From NCBI RefSeq assembly GCF_017220215.1, contig NZ_CP071131.1:372001-436000 (forward strand): DNA of 64,000 nucleotides, given 5' to 3'. The notes beneath the pieces were generated by a model that saw only the letters and a program-made list of their open reading frames with translations, ran no database searches and was not told the origin of the DNA. Below, one piece after another: positions 7,740 through 16,985 of the stretch (positions are counted from its first letter, which is position 1; each line of letters opens with the position of its first letter). This DNA is from Caballeronia sp. M1242 (GTDB lineage Bacteria; Pseudomonadota; Gammaproteobacteria; Burkholderiales; Burkholderiaceae). The position numbers and the translations under genes were made by a program.

Positions 7740-10019
7740 ATGAGCAAAGAAGCCAAGAACCCATCGTATCCTTTCGCTTCTGGCGGGTGGGGATCGATGA
7801 AAGCGGTCGCCACGATCCTCATGCAGGAGAAAGTGCCGATCAAGGACAGCGCGATCCTGCTCAAGCAGAACAAGCCCGACGGCTTCATGTGCGTGAGCTG
7901 CTCATGGGCGAAGCCCGCGGATCCGCATACGTTCGAATTCTGCGAAAGCGGCGCGAAGGCCACTGCCTGGGATACGACCGCCAAGCGAATGACGCCCGAG
8001 TTCTTCGAACTGCACACCGTTAAGCAATTGCTCAACTGGCACGATCACGATCTCGAAGAAGCAGGACGTCTGACCGCGCCCATGCGCTACGACGCAGCCA
8101 CGGACAAGTACACGGAAGTCACCTGGCAGCAGGCGTTCGACGAGATCGGCAAGGAGCTGAACGCGCTGGACCCGGAGACCGTCGTCTTCTACGCGTCAGG
8201 GCGCGCCTCGCTCGAAACTGCATACATGTACCAGCTTTTCGCGCGCATGTACGGCTGCAACAATTTGCCGGATAGCTCGAACATGTGTCACGAGAGTTCG
8301 AGCGTCGGTCTGAAGGAAGCGATCGGTGTCGGCGTCGGGACCATCACGCTCGAAGACTTCGAGAAGACGGATCTCATGTTCTTCTTCGGCCAGAACGTCG
8401 GCACGAATAGCCCGCGCATGCTGCACCAGTTGCAGGACGCGCGCAAACGCGGCGTGCCGATCATCACGTTCAATCCGCTTCGCGAGCCGGGTCTCGTCTC
8501 CTTCGCGAATCCTCAGTCGCCCGTGGAGATGCTGACGCCCAAGGAAACGCAGATCAGCACGCAATATCATCAGTTGAAGACCGGCGGCGATACGGCTGCC
8601 ATTCTCGGCATCTGCAAGGCAGTGATCGAGGCCGATGACCGCGCACAGGCCGAAGGCACGGAACGCGTGCTCGATGTCGCGTTCATCGAGGAACACACGA
8701 CCGGCTTCGAAGAATTCGCGGCCTGCGCGCGTCAGACCGAATGGAGCGAAATCGAACGAATCAGCGGACTGCCGCGCTCCGCGCTGCTCGAAGCGGCCAA
8801 TGAGTACATGAAAGCGAAGGCCGTGATGGCGCACTACGGCATGGGCCTCACGCAGCACAGGCTCGGCGTGCAGAACGTACGCATGCTATGCAACCTCCTC
8901 TTTCTGCGCGGCAACGTCGGTAAGCCGGGTGCTGGGCCTTCGCCGATACGCGGCCACTCCAACGTGCAGGGGCAGCGTACGGTCGGCATCACGGAGAAGC
9001 CTGAACTTGCGCCGCTCGATCAGCTCGCGAAGCAGTTCTCGTTCGAGCCGCCGCGAAAGAAAGGCATGAATACCGTCGAAGCATTCGAGGCGATGGTGAA
9101 GGGCAAAGTGAAGGCGGTCTTCAATCTCGGCGGCAATCTCGTGCGTTCGGTGCCGGACCGGTTGCAGACGGAGCCCGCGTGGTCGAACCTGCGCCTCACG
9201 ATCAACGTGGCCACGAAGCTCAACCGCAGTCACCTCGTGCATGGCGAGATATCGTATGTGCTGCCGTGCCTGAGCCGTATCGAGTTTCATCGCACGCGAC
9301 TGGGCGATCAGGCGGTCTCGATGGAAGACAGCACGGGCTGCATGCACGGCTCGAAGGGCGTGACCGAACCGGCAAGCGAGAAAGCGCGAGCCGAGCAATT
9401 CATCGTCGCGGGCATCGCGAAGGCGACGCTCGGCTCGCGTTCGACAGTCGATTGGGACGCGTGGAGCGACGACTATTCGCTCGTCCGAAACGAGATTGCG
9501 ACGACGTATCCCGAGACGTTCCATGACTTCAACGAACGCATGTGGGAGCCGGGCGGCTTTCATCGGCCGCTACCCGCTTGCGAACGCGTGTGGCAAACGA
9601 AGTCGGGCAAAGCGGAATTCATGACGCCGAACTCGCTCGTCGAGGACCCTGACATGCCCGAGAAGGCGCCGGAGGCATTGCGGCTCATGACCTTGCGCAG
9701 CGACAGCCAGTTCAACACGACCATCTATAACCTCGACGACCGGTTCAGAGGCGTGAAGGATTCCCGCATGGTTATCCTGATGAACGAGGCCGACATCACG
9801 AAGCATCATCTGAAGGAAGGCCAGGAAATCACCTTGCAGACCATTGCAGACGACGGCATCGACCGCCGGCTGTCGGGGCTGAAGATCAAGGCGTATGCGA
9901 TTCCCGAAGGCTGCATCGGCGGCTATTACCCGGAATGCAATGTGTTGCTGCCGCTCTGGCATTACGCCGAGGAAAGCAAGGTGCCGGGCGCGAAGTCGAT
10001 TCCGGTGCGTATTGTTTGA
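7740..10019 (+). CDS. FdhF/YdeP family molybdopterin oxidoreductase
   Basis: A 759-residue protein of the bis-MGD oxidoreductase superfamily. The same length as E. coli YdeP supports the start at 7740, which has CAGGAG seven bases upstream. An N-terminal MCVSCSW segment resembles a degenerate iron-sulfur region. At the site aligned with the selenocysteine of formate dehydrogenase H it has NMCHESSSVGL, giving Cys as the likely metal ligand followed by His. The cofactor segment HYGMGLTQHRLGVQN and a C-terminal dinucleotide-binding domain are present. YdeP is linked to acid resistance in E. coli; formate is not assured as substrate. Confidence 0.85.
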   Translation: MSKEAKNPSYPFASGGWGSMKAVATILMQEKVPIKDSAILLKQNKPDGFMCVSCSWAKPADPHTFEFCESGAKATAWDTTAKRMTPEFFELHTVKQLLNWHDHDLEEAGRLTAPMRYDAATDKYTEVTWQQAFDEIGKELNALDPETVVFYASGRASLETAYMYQLFARMYGCNNLPDSSNMCHESSSVGLKEAIGVGVGTITLEDFEKTDLMFFFGQNVGTNSPRMLHQLQDARKRGVPIITFNPLREPGLVSFANPQSPVEMLTPKETQISTQYHQLKTGGDTAAILGICKAVIEADDRAQAEGTERVLDVAFIEEHTTGFEEFAACARQTEWSEIERISGLPRSALLEAANEYMKAKAVMAHYGMGLTQHRLGVQNVRMLCNLLFLRGNVGKPGAGPSPIRGHSNVQGQRTVGITEKPELAPLDQLAKQFSFEPPRKKGMNTVEAFEAMVKGKVKAVFNLGGNLVRSVPDRLQTEPAWSNLRLTINVATKLNRSHLVHGEISYVLPCLSRIEFHRTRLGDQAVSMEDSTGCMHGSKGVTEPASEKARAEQFIVAGIAKATLGSRSTVDWDAWSDDYSLVRNEIATTYPETFHDFNERMWEPGGFHRPLPACERVWQTKSGKAEFMTPNSLVEDPDMPEKAPEALRLMTLRSDSQFNTTIYNLDDRFRGVKDSRMVILMNEADITKHHLKEGQEITLQTIADDGIDRRLSGLKIKAYAIPEGCIGGYYPECNVLLPLWHYAEESKVPGAKSIPVRIV

Positions 10020-10050
10020 ATCAGGTTTGATTCAGGCGTCGCTGATCTGA

Positions 10051-10084
10051 GCGGCCCGCGTGCGTCACCGCGCACGCAGGCCGC
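10051..10084. terminator. bidirectional hairpin between convergent genes
   Basis: Arms 10051-10064 and 10071-10084 pair over 14 positions with one internal mismatch, around a six-base loop. The hairpin lies between the YdeP-like gene and the cytochrome c gene, which face each other. On the plus strand it is followed by TTCTCATT. Confidence 0.7.
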
Positions 10085-10087
10085 TTC

Positions 10088-11422
10088 TCATTGATGGATC
10101 TTCGAGCGAAGGCGCTCGACCTCGCGGTCCGAGACCGGCGCCGCGTGATTGCCCCATGTCCCACGAACGAAGCTGACGACCTGAGCGATCTGAGCGCTCG
10201 TCAGTTGGCCATGAAAGCCCGGCATCTTTTGCGGCGCAGGCCCTGTGTCCGTCTCCGGGCTCTTGCTGCCCTCGATCACGATGCGCATGACCGATGTCGG
10301 ATCTTCCGCCAGCACGAGCGGGTTGCCGGCGAGCGCTGCCACCTTGCCCGGCTGACCTTTGCCGTCCGCCTGATGACAGCGCGCGCAGAACGATAGATAG
10401 ACGCCCGCGCCCGGACGCTCCGCTTCGCCGGTCTGAATGCTGCGCGCCGTCTGTACCTTCGCATGCTCGTTGTTGGCGTAACTGCCGTAGGTCTGCTGAG
10501 GAGGCAGTGACTTCAGATAAGTTGCGATCGCATGCAGGTCGGCATCGGTCATGTACTGCGTGCTGTCCCCGATGACCGGCGCCATGGCCCCGAAAGCAAT
10601 CGCGCCTGCGCCGTGACCTGTACGCAGGAAATCGACGATGTCCTGCGCAGTCCAGCGCCCTAATCCGCTGCCCGGATCGCCGGTTAGGTTGGGTGCAAGC
10701 CAGTGATCGTTGACGCCGCTCGTGAGATACCACGGCGACTTCTCACTGTAGCCGAGCTCGTTATAAGCAGGACCGCGCGGCGTATGGCACGCGCCGCAAT
10801 GCCCCAATCCCTGCACCAGGTACGCGCCGCGATTCCATTGTGCGCTGCGCTTCGGATCGGGCTCGTACTGGTCGCGATTCCCAAATGCCCAGCTCCAGAA
10901 CAACATGCCCCATCGCTGATTGAACGGAAAAGGCAGATGCGTTTCCGGCGCGCGCTTCGCGCTCGGCTTCACGCCGTGCATCAGATAAGCATAGAGCGCG
11001 GTCACGTCGTCATCCGTCATGTTGGCGAGCGACGGATACGGCATGGCCGGATAAAGCCGCTTGCCGTCGCGGCGCTTTCCATAGCGAATCGCGTCCGAGA
11101 ACTCCTTCAACGTATAGCGTCCGATACCGAAGACCGGGTCCGGCGTGATGTTGCTCGAATAGATCGGGCCGAAGGGAGAGTTCACCGGCATGCCCCCTGC
11201 AAGCGGCGTGTGATCGGCCGCGTCGTGACACGCGCTGCAATCGCCCGCTTTCGCGAGATATTCGCCGCGAGCGATCAATTGCGGCGAGCTGGTCATCGGC
11301 GACTGCGCCGTGACGTTGTCGGGAAGATTGTCGTTCGCCCGGCCACTGCATGCGCCCAGGGTGGCGAGCACGACTGACATCAGTGCAGCGGCGATGTGAT
11401 TTTTCAAACTCGTCGCGTTCAT
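10088..11422 (-). CDS. three-haem cytochrome c lipoprotein (alcohol/gluconate dehydrogenase cytochrome type)
   Basis: A 444-residue protein with three CxxCH haem c sites: CSACH (62-66), CGACH (209-213) and CARCH (346-350). That is the three-domain layout of the cytochrome subunits of membrane-bound alcohol and gluconate dehydrogenases. A lipobox ending at Cys25 (ATLGAC) predicts a periplasmic lipoprotein. It is the last gene of the oxidase operon, one base after the preceding stop. It probably feeds electrons to the oxidase. The GMC dehydrogenase 3 kb away lacks its own cytochrome and is a conceivable donor. Confidence 0.85.
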   Translation of the reverse strand: MNATSLKNHIAAALMSVVLATLGACSGRANDNLPDNVTAQSPMTSSPQLIARGEYLAKAGDCSACHDAADHTPLAGGMPVNSPFGPIYSSNITPDPVFGIGRYTLKEFSDAIRYGKRRDGKRLYPAMPYPSLANMTDDDVTALYAYLMHGVKPSAKRAPETHLPFPFNQRWGMLFWSWAFGNRDQYEPDPKRSAQWNRGAYLVQGLGHCGACHTPRGPAYNELGYSEKSPWYLTSGVNDHWLAPNLTGDPGSGLGRWTAQDIVDFLRTGHGAGAIAFGAMAPVIGDSTQYMTDADLHAIATYLKSLPPQQTYGSYANNEHAKVQTARSIQTGEAERPGAGVYLSFCARCHQADGKGQPGKVAALAGNPLVLAEDPTSVMRIVIEGSKSPETDTGPAPQKMPGFHGQLTSAQIAQVVSFVRGTWGNHAAPVSDREVERLRSKIHQ

Positions 11423-11423
11423 T

Positions 11424-11891
11424 TCAATGCCATTGATTGCAGGAATCGAGGAACACTTCGGCCAGAATGGTGAAGACCAGCGCGAGGACGAAGAGACAGC
11501 CGATCAACGCACTGCACAGCGCAATGAAGCGCTTGCGGGCCAACTGTTCTTCGAAGCGCGAAGGCTTATCCGACGAAGAAGCGCTCGCTTTGGCCTGCTG
11601 CTCTTTCTTCTGCAAGAAGCGAAAGCCGTAGACCGCCATGCTCGCGCAGACAAGCGACACGATCACAGCCGCAGCCGAGGTACCGTACAGCCACGCATGA
11701 AAATGCCTGAAAACCGGCTCCGCACGGCGAATCGACTCGGCATAGCAGGCCTGCGCCGAGATCGTCTCGGAGATCATCACCTGCAGCAGCCACGCGCCTG
11801 GCGAGAGGAAAAAGCCCGCGCACGCGCAGACGACGAGACGTCGCTTTTCTTCTTTCGTGAGATGCTGCTCGGGCAGCGCGGACGTTTGCAT
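11424..11891 (-). CDS. small membrane protein of the oxidase operon
   Basis: A 155-residue protein with about three membrane helices (around residues 19-42, 70-92 and 126-150) and a charged loop rich in Lys, Ala and Ser between the second and third. Its ATG overlaps the last base of the subunit I/III stop (TGATG), indicating translational coupling. I do not recognise the family. Bradyrhizobium coxMNOP is known for extra small subunit-III-like products, so an accessory oxidase subunit is possible but unproven. Confidence 0.65.
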   Translation of the reverse strand: MQTSALPEQHLTKEEKRRLVVCACAGFFLSPGAWLLQVMISETISAQACYAESIRRAEPVFRHFHAWLYGTSAAAVIVSLVCASMAVYGFRFLQKKEQQAKASASSSDKPSRFEEQLARKRFIALCSALIGCLFVLALVFTILAEVFLDSCNQWH

Positions 11892-14491
11892 CAGTGACCC
11901 CGCATCCAGAAAGGCGTCACGTAGAGCGACGTGAAGATGAAGAGCCACACTACGTCGACGAAGTGCCAGTACAGGCCGCCGATACGCATCGGTGCATTGC
12001 GTTCCTCGTCGAAATAGCCGAGCGCGATCCACACGGCAAGCAACACGAGAATCACGATGCCGACCATGACGTGCGCCATGTGAAAGCCGGTGATCGTGAA
12101 ATACAGCGAGCCATAGAGATGCGCCGTGATGCCGTAGGGATGGTCGTGCCATTCCTTCAACTGCATGCCGGAGAACACGCAGCCGAGGGCAATGGCGCCG
12201 AGCATCCACGCGAATGCCGGCCAGCGCTTGCCCTTCTTCAGCGTTCGCTCCGACATCCACGCCAGCACGCTACTCATGATAAGCACGCCGGTACTCATTG
12301 CGCCGGTGCCGATCTTCGGCATGCCCTCGGGCGGCCACGGCAACGTGGTTTGCGACTGCGAATAGAAATAGCAGAAGATGAGATAGCCGAAGAGACTCGC
12401 TTCGGTGGCGACCAGCGCGAGCACGCCCCACCATCCGCCCGAATGCTCGCCCGTGCTTCCGACTGGCAGCACGTCCTTCTTTTTCGCGGCCTGCGCCGGA
12501 ATGGTTTCTTCGGGCGTAGGCGGTTCACGTTGCCCGAGCGAGCGGCGCGGCCACATCCACGCCACCAGTGTCGCACCGCACCCCGCGACCATGAGAGCAG
12601 TGAACCACGGCGAGCGCAGCAGCAGCGCGGCGAAACAGAGCGCAGCGAAAAGAGCCAGCAGGAATGGCGACCATGCGTCCTCCGGCATCTTGAGTATCGC
12701 GTCGGGCTTGCCGTTGAACGGATGCACGCCGAGCGCCTCGCGTCCCTGATGCAGCAGATAACCGGACTTCAGGCTCGACTGCCGCCCTTTGGGTTGCAAG
12801 CGATCTTCCCACATAGGATGCCGCGACTCGACAATCGGCAGCACCGCGAAGTTGTAGGCCGCGGGCGGCGAGTCAGTCGACCATTCGAGGCCCGGCGCAT
12901 CCCAGGGGTTCTGCGGCGCCTTCTTTCCTCGCTTCGCCGAGACGAGTGCATTGACTAAAAAGATGCCGATGCCAATTGCGAAGATGAACGAGCCGATCGT
13001 CGTAATGAGATTGGAGGTATCCCATCCCATGCCTTCCGGATACGTATAGATGCGTCGCGGCATGCCGAGCAGCCCCGATATATGCATCGGGAAGAAGCCG
13101 ACATTGAAGCCGACGAGAATGATCCAGAACGCGATCTTGCCCCACCGCTCGCTCATCAGACGCCCGGTGAATTTCGGAAACCAATAAGTAATGCCGCCGA
13201 ATACCGGGAATACGTTGATGCCGAGCAGCACGTAATGAAGATGCGCGACGACGAAGTAAGTGTCAGTGAGTTGCCAGTCGAGCGGCACCGCTGCGGTCAT
13301 CACGCCCGAGACGCCGCCTATCACGAACATCAGCACGAAGCTCGCGAAATAGAGGAACGGCGTGGAGAACACGGGGCGCCCCGTCCAGATCGTCGCGATC
13401 CACGCGAAGACGGCGACCGCGCTCGGAATCGTAATGAGCACGCTCGCTGCGCCGAAAAAGGCGAGCGCAAGCGGCGGAATGCCGGTCGCGAACATGTGAT
13501 GAATCCAGACTTCGAATCCGATGATCATCGTCGCGACCGTCGACATGGCTACTGCCGCGTAACCGACGAGCGGACGCCGACAAAACGTGGGCAATGCATC
13601 CGAGACGATGCCCATCGCAGGCAGCACCACGACATACACCCACGGATGCGCGAACATCCAGAAAAGGTGCTGCCAGAGCAGCGGCCTGCCGTCGCTCGCG
13701 ACGTCGAAGAAATGCGTGCCGATGTTGCGGTCCATCCATAACAGAAAGAACGCGAGACTCACGGACGGCACGGCAAAGAGGTTCGCGAAGGAAATGGTCA
13801 GCGTGCCCCATACGATGATCGGCAGCCGGTCCACCGACATGCCCACCGCGCGCATGCGAAAGAGCGTGACCACGAAATTCACGGCGCCAACGGTCGTCGA
13901 AATGCCGAGCAACACCATGCCGAGCGAATAGACGTCGATGTTTATTCCACGGCTGTATTCGAGCGACGAAAGCGGCACATAGTTGAACCAGCCCGCATTC
14001 GGCGCTTCGCCGAGCGGAAAGCTGCAATACAGAAAAATGCCGGCAAAAAGAAAGATCCAATACGAAAGCGCGTTCAGACGCGGGAACGCCATGTCGCGCG
14101 AGCCCAGCATGAGCGGCCAAAGAAAATTCGCGAAGCCGCTCAGCACCGGCAGCGCGTAGAGAAAGATCATCGTGATGCCGTGCATCGTGAACAGCTCCGC
14201 GAACTGTCCCGGCGTGACGAGCGTCTCGTTCGGCCGCGCGAGTTGCAAGCGCATGATGAGCGCCTCGACGCCGCCCAACAGCAGAAACACGAACGCGGTC
14301 ACGATATAGCGCAGGCCGATCTTCTTGTGATCGACTGTCGTGATGAAGCCGCGCCATCCCGATTCGCCTTCCCATAGATCGAGCAGCCGCTTCTCGGCTT
14401 CCGATCCTTTCGGGACGCTGCCGAACTCCGGCTCGCGTCTGAACGCGACGCGGTGCGAGTGCCCGGCGCTTCGATCCCCTGTCACGGCCAT
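11891..14491 (-). CDS. haem-copper oxidase subunit I fused to subunit III, with non-canonical proton channels
   Basis: An 866-residue fusion. Residues 1-560 are subunit I: haem a ligands His104 and His419, haem a3 ligand His417, CuB ligands His282, His331 and His332, and the cross-link tyrosine Tyr286. Residues about 690-866 are subunit III. The D-channel entrance residues Asn122, Asp133 and Asn140 are kept. However, the channel Glu of the usual HPEVY is Trp284 (HPWVY), the alternative YS-HP pair is FA-HP, and the K-channel Lys of PTGIK is Ala360 (PSAVA). The start at 14491 has AAGGA upstream and follows the subunit II stop by ten bases. Confidence 0.9.
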   Translation of the reverse strand: MAVTGDRSAGHSHRVAFRREPEFGSVPKGSEAEKRLLDLWEGESGWRGFITTVDHKKIGLRYIVTAFVFLLLGGVEALIMRLQLARPNETLVTPGQFAELFTMHGITMIFLYALPVLSGFANFLWPLMLGSRDMAFPRLNALSYWIFLFAGIFLYCSFPLGEAPNAGWFNYVPLSSLEYSRGINIDVYSLGMVLLGISTTVGAVNFVVTLFRMRAVGMSVDRLPIIVWGTLTISFANLFAVPSVSLAFFLLWMDRNIGTHFFDVASDGRPLLWQHLFWMFAHPWVYVVVLPAMGIVSDALPTFCRRPLVGYAAVAMSTVATMIIGFEVWIHHMFATGIPPLALAFFGAASVLITIPSAVAVFAWIATIWTGRPVFSTPFLYFASFVLMFVIGGVSGVMTAAVPLDWQLTDTYFVVAHLHYVLLGINVFPVFGGITYWFPKFTGRLMSERWGKIAFWIILVGFNVGFFPMHISGLLGMPRRIYTYPEGMGWDTSNLITTIGSFIFAIGIGIFLVNALVSAKRGKKAPQNPWDAPGLEWSTDSPPAAYNFAVLPIVESRHPMWEDRLQPKGRQSSLKSGYLLHQGREALGVHPFNGKPDAILKMPEDAWSPFLLALFAALCFAALLLRSPWFTALMVAGCGATLVAWMWPRRSLGQREPPTPEETIPAQAAKKKDVLPVGSTGEHSGGWWGVLALVATEASLFGYLIFCYFYSQSQTTLPWPPEGMPKIGTGAMSTGVLIMSSVLAWMSERTLKKGKRWPAFAWMLGAIALGCVFSGMQLKEWHDHPYGITAHLYGSLYFTITGFHMAHVMVGIVILVLLAVWIALGYFDEERNAPMRIGGLYWHFVDVVWLFIFTSLYVTPFWMRGH

Positions 14492-14501
14492 CGTCTTGTC
14501 C

Positions 14502-15566
14502 TTACCTGAGAGTAGCGAGGTATGCCGACAGCTCGCCTGATTCAACGGGCGAAAGCTTCATGTCGGGCATGAGCGTGCCGGGCTTGATTTCCTGCGCATG
14601 CTGAATCCAGTCCATCAGATTCTCCGGCGTATTGACGACCGTGCCCGCCGCCAATAGCCGGCGCGACAGCACATGCGTGAGATCGGGCGCCTGCACGCCG
14701 GCCGCGTTGCTTCCACGCACCGCGTGGCAGCCCGCGCAGCGTTCCTCGAAGAGCTTCCTGCCGTGCACGGCCTGCGTCGTGGCCGGCGCGGCTACCGTGC
14801 GCTGCTGCGCGGCGTACCATCGGTCATAGTCGGCTTGCGGCTGCGCATAGACTTCGAATGCCATGTGAGCATGTTGCACGCCGCAGTACTGCGTGCACTG
14901 GCCGCGAAAAATGCCGGGCTTGTCGGCCTGTATCCACTGACGGTTGGTGTTGCCGGGTATGGTCTGCGTCTTGCCGGACAATTGCGGCACCCAGAACGCA
15001 TGAATGACGTCTGCACTCTTTAGCAGCACGAGCACCGGCACGCCCACCGGAATATGCAGTTCGTTGGCGGTCGTGAAGGCGCTCGGGCCCTGTCCGTAGT
15101 CCACTTTCCACCACCAGTCGTAGGCGGTGACCGTGACAGTAAGAGCCGGCGTTCTGGGCGGATCGGCGACCTCGGCCAGCACCGTCAGCATGTAGATGGC
15201 GATGCCGAACAACGCCACAGTCGATATGGCCGTGCCGACATAGATAAAACTCAGGCCGCCACCCTTGCCGAGCGCACGGTGATCTTCTTTCTTGCGATGA
15301 CGGAAGGTCGCTATCAGCAGCATCACCGCGATGATGATGCAGACAAGACTGCATATGGCCGTCAGCACCCAGTCCAGATGCAGGACGGGATGCGCCGCCG
15401 GTCCCCTGCTGTGGAGGAAATAGGCAAGCGGCGTCGGTCCGCTCGTGAGTGAATCGGATGTGTCGGGCGCTGCCTCGTTCGCAGATGCCGTGATCTGACG
15501 AAGCGAGACCGCGAGCGCCAGCCCCGTTCGCAAGATAGATACGAAAAACCGACGCACACAGATCAC
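14502..15566 (-). CDS. cytochrome c oxidase subunit II with C-terminal haem c domain (caa3 type)
   Basis: A 354-residue protein with an N-terminal signal-like segment, two membrane helices (about 63-88 and 105-131), a CuA cupredoxin domain and a cytochrome c domain. CuA ligands are His189, Cys224, Cys228, His232 and Met235; the usual Glu between the cysteines is Gln226, which binds through its backbone carbonyl and so should be tolerated. The haem site is CAGCH (277-281), with a likely Met ligand in TLMPDM. Its start overlaps the preceding DUF4396 gene by four bases (ATGA). Confidence 0.9.
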   Translation of the reverse strand: MICVRRFFVSILRTGLALAVSLRQITASANEAAPDTSDSLTSGPTPLAYFLHSRGPAAHPVLHLDWVLTAICSLVCIIIAVMLLIATFRHRKKEDHRALGKGGGLSFIYVGTAISTVALFGIAIYMLTVLAEVADPPRTPALTVTVTAYDWWWKVDYGQGPSAFTTANELHIPVGVPVLVLLKSADVIHAFWVPQLSGKTQTIPGNTNRQWIQADKPGIFRGQCTQYCGVQHAHMAFEVYAQPQADYDRWYAAQQRTVAAPATTQAVHGRKLFEERCAGCHAVRGSNAAGVQAPDLTHVLSRRLLAAGTVVNTPENLMDWIQHAQEIKPGTLMPDMKLSPVESGELSAYLATLR

Positions 15567-16222
15567 ATCTTCTCCTTGATGCCTCGCCGGATGAGCCAGT
15601 AGTTGACCGGGTATGTCGTCAGGAAGCCCGCCACCATCGCAAGTTGCATGCGCACCCAGTACGCTGAGTCAGTCGGCTCGAGCGGCGTGGCAGGCTTCGC
15701 GAAAGCGATCATCACGCCGAACATGCCCACCTCGTACGCAACGAGAGAAAGCGTGTCCGCCTTGACTGCCGCAATCACGCCATCGCGAAAGCCAAGGCCT
15801 CGCATCGGCGCGATCGAGAAATACTGGAAAGCCACGCCGATCAGGTAAGCCAGCACGAACGCCAGCGCGAGCCGCCCGATCAGTTCCGAGCCCGCGATGC
15901 TGAAGGCAAGCAGAAAGGCGAGCCATTCCCCAATGAAATCTCCCAACGCGCAACCTGCGCCGCAATGCGTCGCGCCCAGAAATGTGGCTTGCCACATCGG
16001 CGCTTCGCGCTGCTTTGCGCCGGGCGTCGCGCGCCCGAACGCGAAATAGAAAACCAAGCCTATTGGGCCCCAGTACAGCATCGTCAACGGCCATACCACG
16101 GACATGATCGCCATCGGTTGCCGATGTCCGAGCATTGCTATGTCGACCACCACTGCACATGCGGAAAGCACCGATAACGCCAGCCATGCCGTTGGCATCA
16201 CGACCGACCAGTGTGCCGGCAT
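15563..16222 (-). CDS. DUF4396 family membrane protein
   Basis: A 219-residue protein with about six membrane segments and features I associate with DUF4396: LYWGPIGLVFYFAFGR (49-64) and a THCGAGCALGDFIGEW block with paired Cys and His near residues 85-100. The His/Cys cluster could bind a metal, perhaps copper for the oxidase, but that is inference. It is the first gene of the oxidase operon and diverges from the MarR-type gene. Confidence 0.75.
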   Translation of the reverse strand: MPAHWSVVMPTAWLALSVLSACAVVVDIAMLGHRQPMAIMSVVWPLTMLYWGPIGLVFYFAFGRATPGAKQREAPMWQATFLGATHCGAGCALGDFIGEWLAFLLAFSIAGSELIGRLALAFVLAYLIGVAFQYFSIAPMRGLGFRDGVIAAVKADTLSLVAYEVGMFGVMIAFAKPATPLEPTDSAYWVRMQLAMVAGFLTTYPVNYWLIRRGIKEKM

Positions 16223-16502
16223 CTCGGTTCTCCTGCGGTGTTCACGGTCGACCTGCTCGCGCTCGCACGCCTTTGAAAGCTGATCGAGAAAAGGGACTCA
16301 TCTGGGGGCTTGCACCAAGCAAGCCGCATTCCGGGTGATCTTCCGCGCACGCGGCCCGGGCGATCCGTCATACGCCAGAGACCGCATCGAGCATCGATTT
16401 GTATCACATTGTGCTTTTTTCATGCCGATTGCAAATTGTTCCTGAGCGCCGCCCCGCGCGACTTCAGGCCGCTAGCATGCCCGGATGCATCTGCTACCAT
16501 GA
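16223..16502. promoter_or_regulatory. divergent promoter region of the oxidase operon and MarR gene
   Basis: The 280 bases between two divergent genes include an AT-rich patch at 16396-16440 with partly symmetrical elements (GATTGCAAATTGT at 16427-16439 and TATCACATTGTG nearby). They are candidates for MarR operators and promoters. I could not fix individual -35/-10 boxes. Confidence 0.35.
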
Positions 16503-16985
16503 ATGGCACGTCCGGCCGAAACGCAATGCATTTACCGACCCACCGAACCGAAGATCCGTGCGCAGAAAATGAAGCAACCGAATAACCGCGGGACCAAGGG
16601 CCTGCCGAGCAAGACGGATCTCGAATCGCTTTCGAATTTCCGCTATCAGCTCCGCAAGTTCCTTCGCTACTCCGAAGAAATCACTCACGCGGCCGGCATC
16701 ACGCCTCTCCAGTATCAACTCCTTTTGCATGTTCGCGGCATGCCGGGACGAACGTGGGCGAGTGTCGGTGAACTGGCCGAACGCCTTCAGGCCGCGCCCA
16801 ACGGGACGGCCGCACTCGTAAGCCGGTGCGAGCGCGCAGGACTCGTCGTCCGAAAGCCGGGAGAGAGTGATCGGCGCCAAGTGGAAGTGCATTTAACGCC
16901 CAAAGGCGAGCGATGCTTGTTGAAGCTCGCTGCAATGCATCTCACCGAGATGCAAACCTTCGGCTGGCTGGCAAACAGTGTTTGA
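16503..16985 (+). CDS. MarR family transcriptional regulator
   Basis: Up to 160 residues with a MarR winged helix. A dimerisation helix (FRYQLRKFLRYSEEITHAAG) precedes the helix-turn-helix VGELAERLQAAPNGTAALVSRCE and the wing RKPGESDRRQVEVHLTPKG. The start is uncertain because neither 16503 nor the in-frame ATG at 16569 has a clear ribosome binding site; the conserved domain begins after the second. Its divergence from the oxidase operon makes that operon a likely target, though no effector can be read. Confidence 0.85.
   Translation: MARPAETQCIYRPTEPKIRAQKMKQPNNRGTKGLPSKTDLESLSNFRYQLRKFLRYSEEITHAAGITPLQYQLLLHVRGMPGRTWASVGELAERLQAAPNGTAALVSRCERAGLVVRKPGESDRRQVEVHLTPKGERCLLKLAAMHLTEMQTFGWLANSV

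Noticed and set aside
7740-10019. A selenocysteine formate dehydrogenase
   Set aside because: The aligned position is a normal Cys codon (MCHESS); there is no in-frame TGA and the YdeP-type length and motifs fit better.
11891-14491. Classifying the fused subunit I as a nitric oxide reductase
   Set aside because: The tyrosine of the His-Tyr cross-link (HPWVY) is kept, and a CuA subunit II and a subunit III domain accompany it, which favour an O2 reductase despite the missing channel residues.
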